From positions 3,224,001 through 3,288,000 of the forward strand of contig OW818645.1 in assembly GCA_942492835.1 (NCBI GenBank): DNA of 64,000 nt. Reading direction: 5' to 3'. Positions 31,601-40,600 of the stretch are shown here, in pieces. The notes beneath the pieces are model-generated. The model was not told the DNA's origin. It made no database searches and saw only the letters and a list, made by a program, of their open reading frames with translations. This stretch comes from GWB2-37-7 sp942492835 (GTDB lineage: Bacteria > Bacillota > Clostridia > Lutisporales > Lutisporaceae). The first letter of the stretch is position 1. Every line of letters begins with the position of its first letter. The translations under genes were made by a program, and so were the position numbers.

Positions 31601-34600
31601 TGATGGAAGCATAACCACAGGAGTAGAATATGTTGCACCAAGTAATGAAATAGAAGAAAAGTTGGTAAGTATATGGCAAGGAGTATTAGAAATAGAAAAA
31701 ATAGGAATAAACGATAACTTCTTTGAGCTAGGTGGACACTCATTAAAGGCAATAAATATAACAGCAAAAATTAGCAAGGAATTAAATGTATCAGTAACTT
31801 TAAGAGAGATGTTTAAAACACCTACAATAAAAGGCTTAGCAAACTATGTAAAAGGCACAACACAAAGCATATACAGCAGAATTGAGCCAGTGGAAGAGTG
31901 CGAGTATTATCCATTATCCTCAGCTCAAAAGAGAATATATACACTACAGCAATTTGAAGAAAACAGTACGAGCTATAATATGCCAATGGTGATGACCCTA
32001 GAAGGAGAGCTTGACAAGAGCAAACTTGAAGAAGCCTTTAATAAGCTAATACAAAGGCATGAAGCTCTAAGAACCTCATTTGAAGTAATAGATGGAGAAC
32101 CAGTACAGATAGTACATAAGGAAGTAAGCTTTGCAATAGAGTACACAGAAGCAAGCAAAGAGAAGGCTGGAGAAATAGCAGCAGAATTTGTAAAAGCCTT
32201 TGATTTAAGCAAAGCACCACTGCTCAGAGTGGCACTAACTAAAATCAATGACAAAGAACATATGCTAATGCTAGACATGAACCATATAATCTCTGATGGC
32301 GTATCTATGGGAATCTTAACTAAGGAATTTATAGAGCTATATGATGGCAAAGAGCTGCCAAAATTAAGAATCCAATACAAAGACTTTGCAGTATGGCAAA
32401 ATGAAATGTTTAAATCTGGAGAAATAAAAAAACAAGAAGAATATTGGTTAAAGGCTTTCGAGGGCGAAGTGCCTGTGCTTAACATGCCAGCAGACTATCA
32501 AAGACCAAGCATACAAAGCTTTGAGGGAGATAATATCAACTTTGAGTTAAATGAAGAGGTAACAAACAAGCTAAAGCAAATAGCAAAAGAAACAGGAAGT
32601 ACTATGTATATGGTGCTTTTGTCAGCCTGCAATGTGCTACTATCAAAATACAGTGGACAAGAAGATATTGTGATGGGGAGTCCAATATCAGGTAGACCTC
32701 ATGCTGATTTACAGAACATAATGGGTATGTTTGTAAACACCCTGGCTATGAGAAACTATCCTGAGAGCAATAAGACCTTCAAAGAATTCTTAGAAGAAGT
32801 AAAAACAAGGTCATTATCAGCTTTTGAAAATCAAGACTATCAATTTGAAGAATTAATAGACAAGTTAAATATAACAAGAGACTTAAGTAGGAACCCACTA
32901 TTTGACGTAATGCTCTCAATGCAGAATATGGATGAAGGGGAACTGCAAATAGAAGGATTAAAGTTTAAACCCTATGAAATTGATAATAAAATAGCAAAGT
33001 TTGATATCACTATTACAGCCACAGAGTTTGACAAAACTATAGGGCTATCACTAAACTACTGCACAAAGCTATTTAGCAAACAAACAATAGAAAATATGAG
33101 TAAGCACTTAGCAAATATATTAAATAGCATAGCAAACAATACAAACCTAAAACTGTCAGACCTTGAAATGCTATCAGAACAAGAAAAGCATCAACTGCTT
33201 GTAGAGTTTAACGATACAAAAGCAGAATATCCAAAGGATAAAACCATATATAAGCTATTTGAACAACATGCAGCAGAAACCCCCGATGATATAGCTGTAA
33301 TGTATGGAGAAGAAGCAATAACCTACAAGGAATTAGATACAAGCTCAAACCAATTAGCAAGAATCCTAAGGGAAAAGGGTGCAAAACCAAATAGTATTGT
33401 GGGAATAATAGTAGATCGATCCTTTGAAATGATAATAGGGATAATGGGAATTCTAAAGGCTGGAGCAGCATATCTGCCAATAGATCCAGAATATCCAGAG
33501 GACAGGATAAGCTATATTCTTGAAGATAGCAAGACAGAACTACTATTGACACAGAGCAAATATATAGACAAAGTGGAGTTTGATGGTGAAATATTAAATT
33601 TAGATAATAAGCAATGCTATACAAATGAAGGAACTAAATTAGATAATGTAAATTCACCAAAGGATTTAGCATATGTATTATATACCTCTGGCTCAACTGG
33701 AAATCCAAAGGGAGTAATGATAGAGCATGAAAGTGCAATAAATACATTAACTGAAACGGAAAGAAATTTTCCAGTAGCAAAGGAAGATGTATATTTACTA
33801 AAGACAACCTATACCTTTGATGTATCTGTTATGGAGTTATTTGCCTGGTTTGTAGGAAAGGGAAAGCTGGCTATATTAAAACCTGGTGATGAAAAGGATA
33901 TAAGTGAAATATTAAATGCTATAGAAAAATACAAAGTAACGCATATAAATTTTGTACCATCAATGTTGAATTTGTTTTTAGAAAGACTAGATGATGAAAA
34001 TGTTAACAAAACAAACAGCTTAAAATATGTAGTTGCAGGTGGAGAAGCATTAACGAAAGAAACAGTAAACAGATTACAGAAGCTAATAAAAAATGCTAGA
34101 CTAGAAAATATATATGGTCCGACAGAAGCAACAATCTATGTTACAAGATATTCACTAAAGAATTTTAATAAGGACACAAAAAATATACCAATAGGAAAGC
34201 CAACAAGTAACATAAATGCATACATAATAGATAAAAATAAAAAGCTTCAGCCAGTAGGAATCCAAGGAGAACTGTGCTTCTCGGGAATTGGACTAGGAAG
34301 AGGATATCTAAATAGACCAGAGCTTACAGCAGAAAAATATATAGAAAACCCATTTGCCCCTGGAGAAAGAATGTATAAGACAGGAGACTTAGCAAGATGG
34401 CTACCTGATGGAAATATAGAATTCTTAGGAAGAATAGACTTCCAAGTAAAAATAAGAGGCTTTAGAATAGAGCTGGGAGAAATAGAAAGCCAGTTATTAA
34501 AATATGAAGGTATTAGTGAAGCAATAGTAATAGCAAAAGAAGATAAAAACAAAAATAGCAGCTTATGTAGCTATATATGTGGAGAACGAGAGTATAGCAT

Positions 34601-37600
34601 AAGTGAACTTAGAGAACACTTAGCAAAAGAATTGCCAGAATATATGATACCATCATACATAATACAACTGGACAAGCTACCCCTATCAGCAAATGGAAAG
34701 ATAGATAGAAAAGCACTACCTGAGCCTGATGGAAGTATAACAACAGGAGCAGAATATGAAGCCCCAACCAATGAAATAGAAGAAAAATTAGCTGCAATAT
34801 GGCAAGAAGTATTAGGAATAGAAAGAATAGGAATAAACGATAACTTCTTTGAGCTAGGAGGACACTCCTTAAAAGCAATAAATATATCATCAAAAATCCA
34901 TAAGGGATTGAATGTATCAGTACCTTTAAGAGAGATGTTTAAAACACCTACGATAAAAGGCTTAGCTACTTATGTAGAAGGCACAAAGCAAAACATATAT
35001 AGCAGAATTGAGCCAGTGGAGGAGAAAGCGTATTACCCATTATCCTCAGCTCAAAAGAGAATATATACACTACAGCAATTTGAAGAAAACAGTACAAGCT
35101 ACAATATGCCAATGGTAATGACCCTAGAAGGAGAGCTTGACAAGATCAAGCTTGAAGAATCCTTTAATAAGCTAATACAAAGGCATGAAGCTCTAAGAAC
35201 CTCCTTTGAAGTAATAGATGGAGAACCAGTACAGATAGTACATAAGGAAGTAAGCTTTGCAATAGAGTACACAGAAGCAAGCAAAGAGAAGGCTGGAGAA
35301 ATAGCAGAAATATTTGTAAGAGCCTTTGATTTAAGCAAAGCACCATTGCTCAGAGTGGCACTAACTAAAATCAATTACAAAGAACATGTACTAATGCTAG
35401 ACATGAACCATATAATCTCTGATGGTGTATCTATGGGAATATTGACTAAGGAATTTATAGAGCTATATGATGGCAAAGAACTGGCTGAGCTAAGAATCCA
35501 ATATAAAGACTTTGCAGTATGGCAAAATGAACTGTTTGAATCACGAGAAATAAAAAAGCAAGAAGAATATTGGCTAAAGGCATTTGAGGGCGAATTGCCT
35601 GTACTTAACATGCCAACAGACAATCAAAGACCAAGCATACAAAGCTTTGAGGGTGACAGCTTAAGCTTTGAGCTAAATGAAGAGCTGACAGGCAAGCTAA
35701 AGCAAATAGCGAAGTATACAGGAAGTACCATGTATATGGTACTGTTATCAGCGTGTAATGTATTACTATCAAAATACAGCGGACAAGAGGACATAATAAT
35801 AGGAAGCCCAATAGCAGGAAGACCTCATGCTGATTTAGAAAATATAATGGGTATGTTTGTAAACACACTAGCTATGAGAAACTATCCTGAGAGCAACAAG
35901 ACCTTCAAGAAATTTTTAGAAGAAGTAAAAATGAGTTCACTACAAGTTTTTGAAAATCAAGACTATCAATTTGAAGAGCTAATAGACAAGTTAAATATAA
36001 AAAGAGATTTAAGCAGGAATCCACTGTTTGATGTAATGTTCTCAATGCAGAATATGGATGCAGGAGAGCTGCAAATAGAAGGACTAAAATTCAAGCCCTA
36101 TGAAATTGACAATAACATAGCAAAGTTTGATATTACAATTACAGCTGTAGAATTAAACAATACTATAGGACTATCCTTAAACTACTGCACAAAGCTGTTC
36201 AACAAACAAACAATACAAAGCATTAGCAAGCATCTAATAAATATATTAAACAGCATAACAAGTAATACAAACCTAAGATTATCAGAGGTTGAAATGCTTT
36301 CAGAAGAAGAAAAACATCAGCTGCTTGTAGAGTTTAATAATACAAAAACAGAATATCCAAAGGACAAAACAATACAAGAGCTATTTGAAGAACAAGAGAC
36401 AAAAACACCAGACAACATAGCAGTAGTCCTCGATAATAAGCACTTGACCTACAGACAATTAAATGAAAAAGCAAATCAACTTGCAAGAACCTTAAGAATA
36501 AAGGGAGTGAAAGCTGACAGCATAGTAGCGATGATGGTAGACAGATCCTTAGAAATGATAATAGGAATAATGGCAGTGCTAAAAGCAGGAGGAGCTTACT
36601 TACCAATAGACCATACATATCCGCAGGATAGAATAGAATATATGATAGAGGACAGCGGAGCAAGCATATTACTTACACAAGCACATATAGAAAACAAAGC
36701 AAGTATCAACTGCACAGTTATAAACATAGACAATGAAGAGCTATACACAGGAGATAACACAAACCTAGAACATATTAATAAATCAGACAATTTAGCATAT
36801 GTAATATATACATCAGGAAGCACAGGCAAACCAAAAGGCAACCTGACAATGCACTACAACATAACAAGAGTAGTAAAAAATACAAGCTATATAGAAATAA
36901 ATGCAGAAGACAATATACTTCAACTATCAAACTATGCCTTTGATGGATCAACCTTTGACATTTATGGAGCGTTACTAAATGGAGCAAAGCTACTGATGGT
37001 TGATAGACAAACAGTAATAGATATAAACAAGCTATCAAGGCTGATAGAAGAAGAAAATATTACAATATTCTTTGTAACCACAGCACTATTTAACGCATTA
37101 GTGGATATAAACATAGAATGCTTAAAAAATGTGAGAAAAGTATTGTTTGGAGGAGAAAGAGTATCCCTGCAACATGCAAAAAAAGCATTAGAGTATATGG
37201 GCAAAGATAGAATAATACACGTATATGGACCAACGGAAAGTACTGTATATGCAACCTACTATTTCATAAATGCAATAGATGAAAAACTAGGTACAGTACC
37301 AATAGGAAGACCAATATCAAACACAGAAATATATATATTGAATAGAAACGATAAATTACAACCAATAGGGATATCAGGGGAACTATGTATAAGTGGAGAT
37401 GGATTAGCAAAAGGTTATCTAAATAGAGAAGAACTGACAAAGGAAAAGTTTGTACAGAGTACATATAAGGACAAGGAATTAATATATAAAACAGGAGACC
37501 TTGCAAGATGGTTGCCTGATGGAAGCATAGAATTTATAGGACGTATAGACCATCAAGTAAAAATAAGGGGCTTTAGAATAGAACTAGGAGAAATAGAAAA

Positions 37601-40600
37601 CGAACTATTAAAGCACAATAAAATAAGAGAAGCCATAGTAATAGCAAAAGAAGATAATAGTGGCAATAAGTATCTATGTGGATACATAGCAGGAGAAGTA
37701 GAAATAAGCAACAAAGAATTGAGAGAACATTTATCAAAGAATCTTCCAGAATACATGATACCATCATACTTTATAAAGCTTGACAAGCTACCATTAACAG
37801 CAAATGGAAAGGTAGACAGGAAAGCACTGCCAGAGCCTGATGGAAGCATAAGCACAGGAGCAGAATATGTTGCACCAAGCAGTGAAATAGAAGAAAAATT
37901 GGTAAACATATGGAGTGAAGTATTAGGAATAGAAAAAATAGGAATTAATGATAACTTCTTTGAGCTAGGTGGACACTCTTTAAAGGCAATAAATATATCA
38001 GCAAAAATTAACAAGGAACTAAATGTGTCAGTACCTTTAAGAGAGCTGTTTAAAACACCTACAATAAAGGGCATAGCAAACTATGTAGAAGGCACAAAGC
38101 AAAGCATATATAGCTCGATAGAGCCAGCTGAAGAAAAAGAGTATTACCCATTATCTTCAGCCCAGAAGAGAATGTACACCTTACAGCAGTTCGAAGAAAA
38201 CAGTACAAGCTACAACATACCAATGGTTATGACTATAGAAGGAGAGCTTGACAAGACTAGGCTTGAGGAAGTCTTTAATAAGCTAATACAAAGACACGAA
38301 GCATTAAGAACCTCATTTGAGGTAATAGATGGAGAACCAGTACAGATAATACATAATGAAATAAACTTTAAAATAGAGTATACAGAGACAGACAAAGCGA
38401 AGGCTGGAGAAATAGCAGCAGAATTTGTAAAAGCCTTTGATTTAGGCAAAGCACCACTAATCAGAGTGGGATTAGCTAGAATCAATGACAAAGAATATAT
38501 ACTAATGATAGATATGCACCATATAATCTCTGACGGTGTATCTATGGGAATATTAACTAAGGAATTTATAGAGCTATATGATGGCAAAGAACTGGCTGAG
38601 CTAAGAATCCAATACAAAGATTTTGCAGCATGGCAAAATGATTTGTTTAAATCAGGAGAAATTAAAAAACAAGAAGAATATTGGCTAAAGGCATTTGATG
38701 GAGAAGTGCCTGTGCTTAACATGCCAACAGACTACCAAAGACCAAGCATACAGAGTTTTGAAGGAAATAACATCAACTTTGAACTAAATGAAGATCTGAC
38801 AGATAAGCTAAAGCAAATAGCAAAGGAAACAGGAAGTACCATGTACATGGTGCTGTTATCAGCCTGTACTGTCCTATTATCAAAATACAGTGGACAAGAG
38901 GATATAATAATAGGAAGCCCTATAGCAGGCAGACCTCATGCTGATTTAGAGAGCATAATGGGTATGTTTGTAAACACCATAGCTATGAGAAATTATCCAG
39001 AGAACCAAAAGACCTTCAAGGAATTCTTGACAGAAGTCAAGGCAAGCTCACTGCAAGCCTTTGAAAACCAAGACTACCAATTTGAAGAATTAGTAGACAA
39101 GTTAAACAAAACAAGAGATCTAAGCAGGAATCCAGTGTTTGACGTAATGTTTACTATGCAGAACATAAACACAGGTGAAATGCAACTAGAGGGGCTTAGC
39201 TTCAAACCTTATGAAATTGATAATAACATAGCTAAATTCGATATGACTATTATAGCTACAGAGCTAAGCAATACAATACAATTAAGTCTTAACTACTGCA
39301 CGAGACTATTTAGCAAACAAACAATAGAAAACATGAGCAAGCATTTAATAAGTATATTAAACAGCATAGCAAGCAATACAAATCTAGGACTATCAGAAAT
39401 AGAAATGCTGACAGAGGAGGAAAAACATCAACTACTTGTAGAATTTAACAATACAAAAGCAGAATATCAAAAGGATAAAATAATACAACAGCTATTTGAA
39501 GAACAAGTAGAAAAAACACCAAATAATATAGTAGTAGTATATAAAGAAGAAAAGCTAACCTATAAAGAACTAAACGAAAAAGCAAATATAATAGCAAGGA
39601 TACTAAGAAATAAGGGAATAAAACAAAATGAAATAGTAGGAATAATGGTAGAAGGTTCAACAGAGATGATAGTAGGAATACTAGGCATACTAAAAGCAGG
39701 AGCAGCATACCTGCCAATAGATTCTAAATATCCTACAGACAGAATAGACTACATGATAAAAGACAGCAAAACGAGAATATTACTAACAGACTTCCAACCG
39801 ACAGAAATAGTAAATGAGAATATAGAGCTAATACTACTAAAGGATGAAAACCTATATAAGGGTGAAAATACCAACTTGGAAATAATAAATACACCAAGAG
39901 ATATAGCCTATGTTATATACACCTCGGGAAGCACAGGAAAGCCAAAAGGAGTAATGATAGAGCATAGAGCCTTGATTAACCTGAGTAAATGGCATATTGA
40001 CTATTATGGAGTAACAGAAGCAGACAACAGTACAAAATATGCAGGGTTTGGGTTTGATGCATCGGTATGGGAGATATTCCCCTACATAATAACAGGTGCA
40101 GCAATACACATAATAGACGAAGAAATAAAGCTAGACATAGAAAAACTAAATGAATATTATAATAATAACGATATAACAATAAGCTTCCTGCCAACACAAA
40201 TCTGTGAGCAATTTATGAAGCAGGAAAACAAATCGTTAAGATACCTATTAGCAGGAGGAGACAAGCTAAGGTATTTTGAAGGAAAGAAATACAAAGTAGT
40301 AAATAACTATGGACCAACAGAGAACACAGTAGTAACAACAAGCTTTATAGTGGACAAGGAATATGACAATATACCAATAGGAAAACCAATATCAAATACA
40401 CAAATATACATATTGGACAAGACAAATAAACTACAAGCAATAGGAGTACCAGGAGAGCTATGTATAGCAGGAGAAAGCTTAGCAATAGGATACCTAAACA
40501 ATACCGAGCTGACAGCAGAGAAATTTATAGAAAACCCATTTGATAAAGGTAAAAGACTATACAAATCAGGAGACTTGGCAAGATGGCTGCCTGATGGGAA

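Larger units (their letters stand above)
28790..31850 (+). other. C-A-T module, code DAPFLANVVK (Leu variant)
   Basis: C has HHIISDG. The pocket differs from the Leu code DAWFLGNVVK only by Pro for Trp at 239 and Ala for Gly at 301; the A4 region reads DASIPEIF. The substrate is unassigned, probably hydrophobic. The N-terminal part of the A domain is a mosaic of two other modules (see the repeats at 30264 and 30396). Confidence 0.82.
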